DNA of 64,000 nucleotides from Aquincola tertiaricarbonis (GCF_000969605.1 NZ_JZUE01000009.1:124001-188000), one strand, 5' to 3'. Numbered from the stretch's first letter, positions 30,258 through 38,949 are shown. Notes: generated by a model not told the origin, from the letters alone. A program made the numbers and translations.

Positions 30258-31432
30258 CCTGGAACATGGCACGCCGCGCCGAGCGGCTCAATCCGTCGAT
30301 CATCCGAGAGATCCTGAAGGTCACCGAGCGCCCGGGCATCGTCTCGCTGGCCGGCGGCCTGCCCGCGGCCGAGGGCTTTCCGGTGCAGGCCATGCGCGAG
30401 GCCACCGCCCGCGTGCTGGCCGACCACCCCCAGGAAGCCCTGCAGTACGCGGCCAGCGAAGGCTTCGCCCCGCTGCGCGAATGGGTGGCCGCGCAGCTGG
30501 CCACGCAGGGCATGAAGTGCGACGCCGACCAGGTGCTGATCACCACCGGCTCGCAGCAGGGCCTGGACCTGGCCGGCAAGGTGCTGCTGGACCCAGGCAG
30601 CACGGTGGCGGTGGAGTCGCCCACCTACCTGGGCGCGCTGCAGGCCTTCGCGCCCTACGAGCCCGAGTTCCTGGCCGTCGATTGCGACGAGCAGGGCCCG
30701 CTGCCGGCCGCGCTCAAGGCGGCAAAGGGCGCGCGCTTCCTGTACATGCTGCCCAACTTCCAGAACCCGAGCGGTCGCTGCATGGGCGCGGCCCGCCGCG
30801 ACGCGCTGATGGCCGAATGCCTGCGCCTGGGCCTGCCGGTGGTGGAGGACAACCCCTACGGCGACCTCTGGTTCGACCAGCCGCCCGCCGCCCCGCTGGC
30901 CGCGCATGCGCCCGACGAAGTGCTGTACCTGGGCTCCTTCTCCAAGGTGCTGGCGCCCGGCCTGCGCCTGGGCTACATGGTGGCGCCGCGCCTGCTGTAC
31001 CCCAAGCTGCTGCAGGCCAAGCAGGCGGCCGACCTGCACACGCCGGGTTTCAACCAGCGCGTGGTGCACGAGGTCATCAAGAACGGCTTCCTCGACCAGC
31101 ACGTGCCCACCATCCGCGCCCGCTACAAGGCCCAGCGCGATGCGATGCGTGCCGCGCTGGAGCGCCACCTGCCGGCCGGCTGCCAGTGGCAGCTGCCCGC
31201 CGGCGGCATGTTCTTCTGGGTGACGCTGCCCGAAGGCTTCGACACCCTGGCGCTGCTGCCGCGGGCGGTGGATGCCGGCGTGGCCTACGTGCCCGGCGCC
31301 GCCTTCTATGCCAGCGAGCCGCGCATGAACACGCTGCGGCTGAGCTTCGTCACCGTGGCCCCGGAGTTGATCGAGCAGGGCATTGCCGCCCTCGGCCGGG
31401 TGCTGAAGGCTTCGCAGGAGGTGCAGCCATGA
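30254..31432 (+). CDS. PLP-dependent aminotransferase, LysN/2-aminoadipate-type
   Basis: 392-residue class I/II aminotransferase without a GntR domain, starting MTWNMARRAERLNPSIIREI. The N-terminal SLAGGLPAAEGFP loop is typical of the 2-aminoadipate/multi-substrate LysN group. PLP contacts are visible in TGSQQGLDLAG, the PNFQNPSGR turn, VVEDNPYGDL and the Schiff-base lysine in LGSFSKVLAPGLRLGYM. It overlaps the racemase by 4 bp and the PhzF gene by 4 bp. Exact donor/acceptor specificity is not readable, but it pairs naturally with the racemase and MocR context. Confidence 0.9.
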   Translation: MTWNMARRAERLNPSIIREILKVTERPGIVSLAGGLPAAEGFPVQAMREATARVLADHPQEALQYAASEGFAPLREWVAAQLATQGMKCDADQVLITTGSQQGLDLAGKVLLDPGSTVAVESPTYLGALQAFAPYEPEFLAVDCDEQGPLPAALKAAKGARFLYMLPNFQNPSGRCMGAARRDALMAECLRLGLPVVEDNPYGDLWFDQPPAAPLAAHAPDEVLYLGSFSKVLAPGLRLGYMVAPRLLYPKLLQAKQAADLHTPGFNQRVVHEVIKNGFLDQHVPTIRARYKAQRDAMRAALERHLPAGCQWQLPAGGMFFWVTLPEGFDTLALLPRAVDAGVAYVPGAAFYASEPRMNTLRLSFVTVAPELIEQGIAALGRVLKASQEVQP

Positions 31433-32280
31433 GCCAGGACAAGACCCGCCGCTTCACCCAGCTCGACGTGTTCACCGGCCGTGCGCTGTACGGCAACCCG
31501 CTGGCCGTGGTGCATGACGCCGAAGGCCTGAGCGACGAGCGCATGGCCGCCTTCGCCCGCTGGACCAACCTGTCGGAGACCACCTTCCTGCTGCCGCCCA
31601 CCGACCCGCAGGCCGATTACCGGGTGCGCATCTTCACCCCCACCGGCGAGCTGCCGTTTGCCGGCCATCCCACGCTGGGCAGCTGCCACGCCTGGCTGCA
31701 GGCCGGCGGCCAGGCCAGGGGCGACCATGTGGTGCAGCAATGCGAGGTGGGCCTGGTGCGCGTGCGCCGCCAGGCGGAAGGCGATGTGCAGCGCCTGGCC
31801 TTCGCCGCCCCGCCGCGCCGGCGCACCGGCCCGCTGCCGGACGACGTGCTGGCCCGCATCACCGCGGCGCTGGGCCTGCCGCGCGATGCCATCCGCCACC
31901 ACGAGTGGTGCGACAACGGCCCCGGCTGGGCCGGCGTGATGCTGGATTCGGCCGGGCAGGTGCTGGCGCTGCAGTGCGACTACGCGGCCCTGGGCGACCT
32001 GAAGCTCGGCGTGGTGGGGCCGCATGCGGCCGGGCACGATGCGCAGTTCGAGCTGCGTGCCTTCATCGGCGACGGCGACTACGAGGACCCGGTGACCGGC
32101 AGCCTGAACGCAGCCGTGGCGCAGTGGCTGATTGGCGCCGGGCTGGCACCGGCGCGCTACGTGGCTGCGCAGGGCACGGCCATGGGCCGCGCCGGCCGTG
32201 TGTTCCTCGAGCATGACGGCAGCGACGTGTGGGTGGGCGGCGAGGTGGCCGGCTGCATCGAAGGCCAGGTGCGCCTGTAG
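31429..32280 (+). CDS. PhzF-family isomerase
   Basis: 283-residue PhzF-fold protein related to phenazine biosynthesis isomerase and diaminopimelate epimerase. The catalytic glutamate is likely Glu50 in NLSETTFLLPP; the paired glycine-rich segments PFAGHPTLGSCHAW and DYEDPVTGSLNAA are conserved. The ATG at 31429 is preceded by AGGAGGTGCAGCC. No phenazine genes are present, so it is one of the many PhzF proteins of unknown substrate, probably acting on an amino-acid-derived compound made or taken up by the neighbouring genes. Confidence 0.88.
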   Translation: MSQDKTRRFTQLDVFTGRALYGNPLAVVHDAEGLSDERMAAFARWTNLSETTFLLPPTDPQADYRVRIFTPTGELPFAGHPTLGSCHAWLQAGGQARGDHVVQQCEVGLVRVRRQAEGDVQRLAFAAPPRRRTGPLPDDVLARITAALGLPRDAIRHHEWCDNGPGWAGVMLDSAGQVLALQCDYAALGDLKLGVVGPHAAGHDAQFELRAFIGDGDYEDPVTGSLNAAVAQWLIGAGLAPARYVAAQGTAMGRAGRVFLEHDGSDVWVGGEVAGCIEGQVRL

Positions 32281-32298
32281 GCCCGAAGGCTGCATCCG

Positions 32299-32970
32299 AT
32301 GCACGTCGAACTCGATCACCTGGTGGTGGGCGCGCGCAGCCTGGAAGAAGGCGCGGCCTGGTGCGAAGCCACCTTCGGCATCGTGCCCGGCCCGGGCGGC
32401 CAGCATCCGTTGATGGGCACGCACAACCGGCTGCTTCGGCTGCAGGGCGGCGATGCGTTTGCGCAGGCCTACCTGGAGATCATCGCAATCGACCCGGCGG
32501 CCGCGCCGCCTGGCCGGGCGCGCTGGTTCGGGCTGGACACGCCGCCGGTGCAGGCTGCGCTGGCCCGCGGACCGCAGCTGCTGCACTGGGTGGCGCGCAG
32601 CAGCGCGCTGGCGGAGCAGCACCGGCGGCTGGCCGATGCGGGCCACGACACCGGTCGCGTGCTGGCGGCCGAACGGGCCACGCCGGCCGGCCTGCTGCGC
32701 TGGCGCATCGTGGTGGCCGACGATGGCCTGCCGCGCTGCGCGGGCGCGCTGCCCACGCTGATCGAATGGGCCGGCGCGCATCCCACCGACAGCGTGCCCG
32801 ACAGCGGCCTGCAGCTGCAGGCGCTGGCAGTGCGCGGCCTGCCGAACGTCGCGGCGGAGGTGCTGCAGCCTGCCGGCATCCAGCGGCCGCAGGATGCCGG
32901 CCCGGTGCTGTGTGCGCGGTTTCTCAGTCCGCGGGGGCCGGTCATCCTGTCCTCGCCCTTCATGGTGTGA
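32299..32970 (+). CDS. VOC/glyoxalase-like domain protein
   Basis: 223-residue protein of the glyoxalase-like (VOC) group; it opens MHVELDHLVVGARSLEEGAAW with the usual first beta-strand His and has the GTHNRLLRLQGG segment. Such proteins are often metal-dependent lyases or dioxygenase-like enzymes, but no function can be assigned. It starts 18 bp after the PhzF gene; its TGA overlaps the ATG of the following AlaX gene, so it belongs to the same operon. Confidence 0.8.
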   Translation: MHVELDHLVVGARSLEEGAAWCEATFGIVPGPGGQHPLMGTHNRLLRLQGGDAFAQAYLEIIAIDPAAAPPGRARWFGLDTPPVQAALARGPQLLHWVARSSALAEQHRRLADAGHDTGRVLAAERATPAGLLRWRIVVADDGLPRCAGALPTLIEWAGAHPTDSVPDSGLQLQALAVRGLPNVAAEVLQPAGIQRPQDAGPVLCARFLSPRGPVILSSPFMV

Positions 32971-33692
32971 TGCCGATGTCCACCGAAGAGCTGTTCCGCG
33001 AAGACGCCGAGCTGGCCGACTGCGAGGCCCGCGTCGTGCAGGCCGGCGCGGAAGGCGTGGTGCTGGACCGCACCGTGTTCTATCCGCTGGGCGGCGGCCA
33101 GGCCGGCGACCGCGGCGAGCTGCGGCTGCCCGATGGCCGGGTGCTGCGGATCGCCGACACCCGCAAGGGCGAAGCCGGCGTGCTGCATGTGCCCGCGCCC
33201 GACCAGCAGGCGCTGCTGGCCGCGCTGCAGCCCGGCATGGCGGTGCAGGCCTGCATCGACCAGGCGCGCCGTGCACGGCACCGGCGCTTCCACACCGCCA
33301 CCCACCTGCTGTGCGCCCTGGTGCCGCATCCGGTGGATGGCTGCTCCATCACCGCCGAATCGGCGCGGCTGGACTTCCACATGACCGAGCCGCTGGACAA
33401 GGACGTGCTGAACGCCGGCCTGGCCCGGCTGGTGGCCGCGGCCCATCCGGTGCGCCACCGCTGGATCGCCGAGGAGGAGCTGGACGCCAACCCGGGCCTG
33501 GTGCGCAGCATGAGCGTGCAGCCGCCGCGCGGCCATGGCCGCATCCGGCTGCTGGAGGTGCAGGGCGTCGACCTGCAGCCCTGTGGCGGCACCCATGTGG
33601 CCAACACCGCCGAGATCGGCGCGGTGTTCGTCAGCAAGATCGAGAAGAAGTCGGCCCGCACGCGGCGCGTGGTGCTGGGCCTGGCCGACTAG
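32970..33692 (+). CDS. AlaX-type alanyl-tRNA editing protein
   Basis: 240-residue free-standing editing domain related to the C-terminal half of AlaRS, which hydrolyses Ser- or Gly-tRNA(Ala). Zinc/catalytic motifs are visible: RRFHTATHLLCAL (HxxxH) and CGGTHVANTAEIG. The FYPLGGGQAGDRG loop is the usual N-terminal marker. The ATG at 32970 overlaps the VOC stop (TGATG); ATG 32976 is an alternative. Being last in a MocR-linked amino-acid operon, it may protect translation when non-canonical or D-amino acids accumulate (inference). Confidence 0.9.
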   Translation: MPMSTEELFREDAELADCEARVVQAGAEGVVLDRTVFYPLGGGQAGDRGELRLPDGRVLRIADTRKGEAGVLHVPAPDQQALLAALQPGMAVQACIDQARRARHRRFHTATHLLCALVPHPVDGCSITAESARLDFHMTEPLDKDVLNAGLARLVAAAHPVRHRWIAEEELDANPGLVRSMSVQPPRGHGRIRLLEVQGVDLQPCGGTHVANTAEIGAVFVSKIEKKSARTRRVVLGLAD

Positions 33693-33707
33693 GGCGGGTG
33701 GCGCGTC

Positions 33708-34625
33708 TCAGGGCCAGACGAGCGCGGCCAGGGCCGTGAAGTCCGGCGCGTCCTGCCAGCCCGCCAGCGCGATCTGCGCCGGCAGGTGGCTGTAGCGGTG
33801 CAGCAGCAGCAGGCGCAGCAGCGCCTCGCGCTGGCGGCGGTCGAAGGGCCGGCCGTGATAGCCGTCGAAGAAGGCGTCCAGCAGCGACGCATCCCCGGCG
33901 GCGAGGAAGCACATCGGCCCCAGCCAGTCGTATTCGCGCGGACCCACCAGGCCATCGCCGAAATCGAACATGCCGCTCAGCGCCTGGCCGCGGTGCAGCA
34001 GGTTGAAGGGCGTGTACTCGCCCGTCAGCAGCACCTCGGGGCCTTCGGGTACCGGGCCGTGCAGGAAGGTGTCGAGCTGCGCCAGCAGGTGCGCCGGCAG
34101 GCCGGTGCGCTGCTGGCGCGGGTGGCAGCGTTGCCGTTGGCCCTGCAGGAAGTCGGCCCAGCGCGGCGCCAGCGCGGGCAGCTCGCCCGCCGGCAATGCA
34201 TGCACCTGCGCCGCGAGGCGGCCGATCTTGTGCAGCACGGCCTGCCGCTGCGGCGGCGGCAGCATGGGCCAGACGCGGTCGAGCGGCGTGCCCGGCAGCT
34301 GCGTCATCACCAGGTAAGGCCAGCCGTCATGCTCGGCGCTGTCCACCAGGCGCGGCGTGGGCAGCGCCAGCCGGCCGTGCAGCTGCGCCAGCATCGCTCG
34401 CTCGAAGGCGAAGTGGTCGCGCAGGAAGGGGGGGTACAGCTTGAGCACCAGGCCGTGGCCCAGCAGGGCCACCAGCACCGTGCCCTCGCCGGCCGGCACC
34501 GCCGGCGCGGCGGTGTAGCGCGCGCCCAGCGCGGCCATCACGCCGATCCAGCGCGCGGGGTCCTCCTGCAGGGCGTCGAACTCGGCGACGCCCGGGTTGG
34601 CAGGCAGCTGCAACGCCGCGGTCAT
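33708..34625 (-). CDS. APH/choline-kinase-fold protein with altered catalytic motif
   Basis: 305-residue aminoglycoside-phosphotransferase-fold protein. The ATP-anchoring Lys62 (LVLKLYPP) and the metal-binding DFG (residues 221-223) are present, but the catalytic loop usually read HGDxxxxN is TGEYTPFN (201-208), with Asp replaced by Glu and His by Thr. It may be a kinase with a variant loop or a non-phosphorylating relative. It follows cytochrome c' by 24 bp on the minus strand and converges with the AlaX gene. There is no evidence that it confers antibiotic resistance. Confidence 0.82.
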   Translation of the reverse strand: MTAALQLPANPGVAEFDALQEDPARWIGVMAALGARYTAAPAVPAGEGTVLVALLGHGLVLKLYPPFLRDHFAFERAMLAQLHGRLALPTPRLVDSAEHDGWPYLVMTQLPGTPLDRVWPMLPPPQRQAVLHKIGRLAAQVHALPAGELPALAPRWADFLQGQRQRCHPRQQRTGLPAHLLAQLDTFLHGPVPEGPEVLLTGEYTPFNLLHRGQALSGMFDFGDGLVGPREYDWLGPMCFLAAGDASLLDAFFDGYHGRPFDRRQREALLRLLLLHRYSHLPAQIALAGWQDAPDFTALAALVWP

Positions 34626-34649
34626 GGGCGCAGCGGGCGGGGCCGCGGC

Positions 34650-35105
34650 CTACTTGGCGCGGAAGTCGTCGTGGCAGGCCTTGCAGGTCTGCGCGGTGGA
34701 ACCGAACGCGGTCTTCAGCTGCGCCAGGTCGCCGGTCTTGGCGGCCACCAGCAGCTTGCCGGTCTCGTCCTGCATCTTCGCGGCGGCAGACTTGAACTTG
34801 TCCTGTTCCTTCCAGACCTCGGGCTTGGCCTTGGTGTTGTGGCCCTTGTCGGTGCCCTCGCCGAAGGCGGCCCAGGGCAGCTTGGCCAGGGTGTTCACGA
34901 TCTCGGCGTTGTCGGCCGCGGCCTTGGCATCGAAGGGCGCCTTGCCGTTGGCCATGGCGCCGATGCGGCCGAAGTGCTGGCCCATCACGAAGAAGGCGCC
35001 TTGCCGGTACTCGATGGTGTCTTCGGTCTTCTGGAACTGGGCGGCGGCCGGGAAGGCGACGGCGGTCATCAGCGTGGCAAGAACGGTCGGCAACGTTTTC
35101 TTCAT
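34650..35105 (-). CDS. Cytochrome c'
   Basis: 151-residue class II c-type cytochrome (four-helix bundle) exported to the periplasm. The ATG at 35105 gives a signal peptide (MKKTLPTVLATLMTAVAFPAAAQ). The haem-binding CKACH motif is near the C terminus (TCKACHDDFRAK), as in cytochromes c', which bind NO and may protect against nitrosative stress. The frame is open far upstream but the signal peptide fixes the start. It is divergent from a cytochrome b561 gene, a common pairing that suggests membrane electron supply. Confidence 0.93.
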   Translation of the reverse strand: MKKTLPTVLATLMTAVAFPAAAQFQKTEDTIEYRQGAFFVMGQHFGRIGAMANGKAPFDAKAAADNAEIVNTLAKLPWAAFGEGTDKGHNTKAKPEVWKEQDKFKSAAAKMQDETGKLLVAAKTGDLAQLKTAFGSTAQTCKACHDDFRAK

Positions 35106-35270
35106 GCGGGGGTCTCCGGGCGGAAAGCTGGGGCTGGCAAGACCTCGCGGCGCGAGGCCCGATGAGTGTACGGACGCACCATCGCTTTCATTCCCTGGCG
35201 CCCGCAGCGGCTGGAAGCGCCGGCCCGCAGCGGTTATCTTCCAGCCCATGACAGGCTTTCGGAGCTGGGA

Positions 35271-35957
35271 ATGAACGGGGATGCGCCGCTGCAGCGCGTG
35301 CGTGTGTGGGACCTGCCCACACGGGTGTTCCATTGGCTGCTGGCGGCCGCGGTGATCGCGCTGGTGGTCACCGCCAAGGTCGGCGGCAACGCGATGACCT
35401 GGCACTTCCGCCTGGGCTACCTGGTGATGGCGCTGCTGGCCTTCCGCCTGCTGTGGGGCCTGGTGGGCGGCCATTGGTCGCGCTTTGCCAACTTCATCTA
35501 CGGCCCGGGCAGCACCTTCGCCTACCTGCGCGGCCACCGCGGACCCGACGGCCGCTTCGAAGTGGGCCACAGCCCGGTGGGCGCACTGTCGGTGTTCGCG
35601 CTGCTGGGCGTGCTGGTGGCGCAGGTGGCCACCGGGCTGGTGGCCGACGACGAGATCGCCAACCAGGGCCCGCTGTATGCCCTCGTCTCGGGCGACACCT
35701 CGGCCGCCGCCACCGGCTGGCATTCAGGCTATGGGCAGTGGCTCATCATCGGCCTGGTGGTGCTGCATGTGCTGGCCATCGTGTTCTACCGCGTGGTCAA
35801 GCGTCGCAACCTGGTGGGCCCGATGCTGTCGGGCGACAAGGCCCTGCCCGCGGGCACGCCCGCCTCGGCCGACCGTGCAGCCACCCGCGCGCTGGCCGCG
35901 CTGCTGCTGGCGCTGTGCGCCGGCGGCGCGGCCTGGGTGGCTTCGCTCGGGGGATGA
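35271..35957 (+). CDS. Cytochrome b561-type di-haem membrane protein
   Basis: 228-residue bacterial cytochrome b561/Ni-Fe-hydrogenase-b-type protein. It opens RVRVWDLPTRVFHWLLAA with the first haem-ligand His, and has four to five helices with further histidines in TWHFRLGYL, VGHSPVGALS and the final helix IGLVVLHVLAI. The ATG at 35271 has GGAG upstream. It probably passes quinol electrons to periplasmic cytochromes such as the divergent cytochrome c'. A GNAT gene begins 4 bp downstream. Confidence 0.9.
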   Translation: MNGDAPLQRVRVWDLPTRVFHWLLAAAVIALVVTAKVGGNAMTWHFRLGYLVMALLAFRLLWGLVGGHWSRFANFIYGPGSTFAYLRGHRGPDGRFEVGHSPVGALSVFALLGVLVAQVATGLVADDEIANQGPLYALVSGDTSAAATGWHSGYGQWLIIGLVVLHVLAIVFYRVVKRRNLVGPMLSGDKALPAGTPASADRAATRALAALLLALCAGGAAWVASLGG

Positions 35958-35961
35958 GGCG

Positions 35962-36456
35962 ATGAGCGAATCGCCCCGCATCGAGCTGGTGGACGCCGCG
36001 ACGCCGGCCCTGCTGGAAGCCACCCGCGGCATCTTCCGCGAATACGCCGAGCAGCTGGGCGTGGACCTGTGCTTCCAGAACTTCGATGCCGAGCTGGCCG
36101 GCCTGCCCGGGGACTATGCGCCGCCGGCCGGCGCGCTGCTGCTGGTGTTCGTCGACGACGAACTGGCCGGCTGCGGCGGCTTCCGCCCGCTGCCCGAATC
36201 CGACTATCCCAACGCCTGCGAGATGAAGCGGCTGTACGTGCGCCGCGCCTTCCGTCGCTTCGGCCTCGGCCGGCTGCTGGCGCAGGCGCTGATGGACCGC
36301 GCGTTGCAGGCCGGCTATTCGTCGATGCTGCTGGACACGCTGGACGACATGGAGGCCGCCCGCGGCCTGTACAGCTCGCTGGGTTTCGAAGAGATCCCGC
36401 CCTACTACTTCAATCCCCTGCCGGGATCGCACTACCTGCGCGTGCAGCTGGGCTGA
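35962..36456 (+). CDS. GNAT-family N-acetyltransferase
   Basis: 164-residue single-domain GNAT protein. The acetyl-CoA motif A is seen in EMKRLYVRRAFRRFGLGRLL (R/Q-x-x-G-x-G/A pattern), and the end YSSLGFEEIPPYYFNPL is typical of small amino-acid/amine acetyltransferases. The start ATG at 35962 follows the cytochrome b561 stop by 4 bp. Substrate unknown. Confidence 0.85.
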   Translation: MSESPRIELVDAATPALLEATRGIFREYAEQLGVDLCFQNFDAELAGLPGDYAPPAGALLLVFVDDELAGCGGFRPLPESDYPNACEMKRLYVRRAFRRFGLGRLLAQALMDRALQAGYSSMLLDTLDDMEAARGLYSSLGFEEIPPYYFNPLPGSHYLRVQLG

Positions 36457-36480
36457 GGCCGCGCGCGGGCCGACGGTACG

Positions 36481-37362
36481 ATGGCCCGCATGAACGATCC
36501 AACGCCTTCCCCGCACATCCTCGAACTGCGCGCCGGACCGCTGCGCCTGGCCCTGCGCCCCGACCTGGGCGGCTGCATCGCCGGCCTGTGGCGGGGCGAC
36601 GTGGCGGTGCTTCGCAGCACCGAGCCGGCCGAGCTGCAGGCCTCGCGGCCTTCGGGTTGCTACCCGCTGGTGCCGTATTCCAACCGCATCGGCTTCCGCC
36701 GGTTCAACTGGCTGGGGCAGGCCCACACCACCCAGCCCAACTTCGACCAGAGCCCGCACTCGGTCCATGGCGTGGGCTGGAAGCGGCCCTGGGCGGTGGT
36801 CTCGCACACCGACACCGAGGCCGTGCTGCGCTACGTGCATGCGGCCGACGACCACTGGCCCTTCGCCTTCGAGGCCACGCAGACCTTCGTGCTCAACCCC
36901 GCTGGCCTGGAGGTGCGCATGGCCGTCACCAACCAGGCCGACCAGCCGCAGCCGGTGGGCCTGGGCTGGCATCCATACTTTCCCAAGCGCGAACGCAGCC
37001 ACCTGCAGATCCAGGCGGCGCAGCGCTGGGATTCCGACCCCGCCGACGAGCTGCCTCGCCAGGCCGTGCCCCAGCCTGCCATCGACGCGCCGGTGCGCGA
37101 GCTGCGCTTCGACAACTGCTTCCAGGGCTGGACGGGCACCGCGCTGATCCGCGACGAACTGCTGTCGCTGCGCCTCACCTCGGCCATGCCCTACCTGGTG
37201 GTCTTCACGCCGCAGACCAAGGACTACTACTGCGTGGAGCCGGTCAGCCACCTCAGCAATGCCATCCAGATGGCGGACCCGCTGGCGCATGGGCTGGTGT
37301 CGCTGCCACCGGGGCAGACGCTGCAGGGCTGGATGAAGCTGGACGTGGAGGCGGTGCGATGA
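36481..37362 (+). CDS. Aldose 1-epimerase family protein
   Basis: 293-residue galactose-mutarotase-fold protein. Family residues are seen in YPLVPYSNRI, the catalytic His region SPHSVHGVGW and GLGWHPYFPK, and a C-terminal VVFTPQTKDYYCVEPVSH with the likely catalytic Glu. ATG at 36481 or 36490 may be the start. Its stop overlaps the ATG of the SMP-30 gene (ATGA), so the two are coupled; together they suggest sugar anomer interconversion followed by lactone hydrolysis. Confidence 0.9.
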   Translation: MARMNDPTPSPHILELRAGPLRLALRPDLGGCIAGLWRGDVAVLRSTEPAELQASRPSGCYPLVPYSNRIGFRRFNWLGQAHTTQPNFDQSPHSVHGVGWKRPWAVVSHTDTEAVLRYVHAADDHWPFAFEATQTFVLNPAGLEVRMAVTNQADQPQPVGLGWHPYFPKRERSHLQIQAAQRWDSDPADELPRQAVPQPAIDAPVRELRFDNCFQGWTGTALIRDELLSLRLTSAMPYLVVFTPQTKDYYCVEPVSHLSNAIQMADPLAHGLVSLPPGQTLQGWMKLDVEAVR

Positions 37363-38276
37363 ACGAGCTGCAAGCCGTCGCCGACGCGGTGGGCGTGATC
37401 CCTGTGGCCCCTTCGCTGCTCGGCGAATCGCCGATGTGGCATCCCGGCGAGCAGTGCCTCTACTGGTGCGACATCCCCGGCCACAAGCTCAACCGCTTCG
37501 ACCCCGCCAGCGGCCGGCACGACGAATGGGCCTTCGACACCGACGTGGCCTGCTGCGCGCCGGTGCTCGGCGGCGAGCTGCTGCTGGCGCTGCGCAGCGG
37601 GCTGGTGAACTTCGATCCCCGCACCGGCAAGAGCCGCCCGCTGGCCAAGCCGCCCTATGACCCGGCGGTGGAGCGCTTCAACGACGGCAAGGCCGATCCG
37701 CAGGGCCGCATGTGGGCCGGCACGCTGTATGAGCCCAAGGACCGGCCGGCCGCCGCGCTGTACCGCTGGTCGGCCGGCAAGCTCACCCGGCAGGCCGAGG
37801 GCGTGACCACCGCCAACGGCCTGGCCTGGAGTCCCGACGGCCGCACCGCCTACTGGAGCGACACCAAGGCCCACACCATCTACGCCTTCGACTTCGACCC
37901 CTCGCAGGGCACCTTGTCGGGCAAGCGCGTGTGGGTGCAGTTCCCGGTCAAGCAGCCCGGCACGGACCTGGCCGACTACGGCGGCCGCCCCGACGGTGCC
38001 AGCGTCGACACCGAAGGCTGCTACTGGGTGGCGATGTTCGAAGGTGCGCGCGTGCTGCGCCTGTCGCCACGCGGCGAGGTGCTGCGCGAGGTCAGGCTGC
38101 CGGTGCGCTGCCCCACCATGCCCTGCTTCGGCGGCCCCGACCTGAAGACGCTCTACATCACCACCGGCCGCGAGAACCGACCGGCTGACGAGCTGGCCCG
38201 CACGCCCTGGGCCGGCGCGGTGCTCACGCTGCAGGTGGACGTGCCCGGCCTGCCGGCCAACTTCGCGCGGCCCTGA
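37359..38276 (+). CDS. SMP-30/gluconolactonase/LRE family protein
   Basis: 305-residue six-bladed beta-propeller lactonase. Calcium and active-site segments are visible: LLGESPMWHPGE (Glu), VERFNDGKADPQGRMWAG (Asn/Asp), TTANGLAWSPDG and YGGRPDGASVDTEGCYWVA. It likely hydrolyses sugar lactones to aldonic acids in the cytoplasm; no signal peptide is seen. It overlaps the aldose epimerase by 4 bp. No aldonate dehydratase or sugar dehydrogenase is next to the pair, so the pathway is incomplete here. Confidence 0.9.
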   Translation: MNELQAVADAVGVIPVAPSLLGESPMWHPGEQCLYWCDIPGHKLNRFDPASGRHDEWAFDTDVACCAPVLGGELLLALRSGLVNFDPRTGKSRPLAKPPYDPAVERFNDGKADPQGRMWAGTLYEPKDRPAAALYRWSAGKLTRQAEGVTTANGLAWSPDGRTAYWSDTKAHTIYAFDFDPSQGTLSGKRVWVQFPVKQPGTDLADYGGRPDGASVDTEGCYWVAMFEGARVLRLSPRGEVLREVRLPVRCPTMPCFGGPDLKTLYITTGRENRPADELARTPWAGAVLTLQVDVPGLPANFARP

Positions 38277-38285
38277 CCGCGCCGT

Positions 38286-38903
38286 TCAGGCGCCGGCGGC
38301 GTACTTGATGGAGCAGCCGTAGGCCTGCGTGCGCGACTGCGACACCGGCTTGCCGGCCAGCGATTCGGCCAGGGCGGCGGTCACATGGTTGGTGGCGGTG
38401 GCGATGTCGGCCGGGTTGGCGGTGGGCTTGCTGTCGATGGCACCCGCATACACCAGCGTGCCCTTGGGGTCGATGATGTACATGTGCGGCGTGGTGCGGG
38501 CGCCGTAGGCACGGCCGATCCGGCCGTCGTCATCCATCAGCGTGGCGGTGGCGGCCGCCTGCTTCGATTGCATCCACTGCTGCAGCTCGGCCGGTGCCTT
38601 GTAGTCGCTGGCTTCGCGCGCGGTGGAGCTCACCGCCAGCCACACCACGCCCTTGGCCACTGCGGCCTTTTGGGTGGCGGGCAGGTTGCCGGCGTTGTAG
38701 TGCTTCTGGACGAAGGGGCAGCCGGGGTTCACCCACTCCAGCACCACGTGCTTGCCCTTGAAGTCGGCCAGCGAGACCGGCCTGCCCTGTGCATCCGTCG
38801 CGGTGAAGGCGGGCGCGGGCGCGCCCACCGATGCGGCGGCCGCTGCGGTGCCGGCAGCCATGGCCAGCAGTGCGGTGCAGGCCCAGGCGGTGACTGTGTT
38901 CAT
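38286..38903 (-). CDS. Exported redoxin (AhpC/TSA-like) with a single N-terminal cysteine motif
   Basis: 205-residue thioredoxin-fold protein. ATG at 38903 is chosen because GGAG lies six bases upstream and it gives a signal peptide ending GTAAAA. The active site is GCPFVQKHY (Cys62) rather than CxxC, while a second conserved-looking Cys occurs near the C terminus (AYGCSIKY), suggesting a two-cysteine peroxiredoxin-like cycle. It lies 46 bp downstream of a DsbD/ScsB-type gene on the same strand, which would be its source of electrons. Confidence 0.85.
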   Translation of the reverse strand: MNTVTAWACTALLAMAAGTAAAAASVGAPAPAFTATDAQGRPVSLADFKGKHVVLEWVNPGCPFVQKHYNAGNLPATQKAAVAKGVVWLAVSSTAREASDYKAPAELQQWMQSKQAAATATLMDDDGRIGRAYGARTTPHMYIIDPKGTLVYAGAIDSKPTANPADIATATNHVTAALAESLAGKPVSQSRTQAYGCSIKYAAGA

Positions 38904-38949
38904 GCGGTACTCCATCAGACAACACCCGCAACGCCGCGGGCAGGCAGAG

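Noticed and set aside
31429-32280. Phenazine biosynthesis gene phzF
   Set aside because: No other phz genes nearby; PhzF-fold proteins are widespread with unknown substrates.
33708-34625. Antibiotic-resistance aminoglycoside phosphotransferase
   Set aside because: The catalytic HGD is absent and the context is housekeeping; APH-fold proteins have many other roles.
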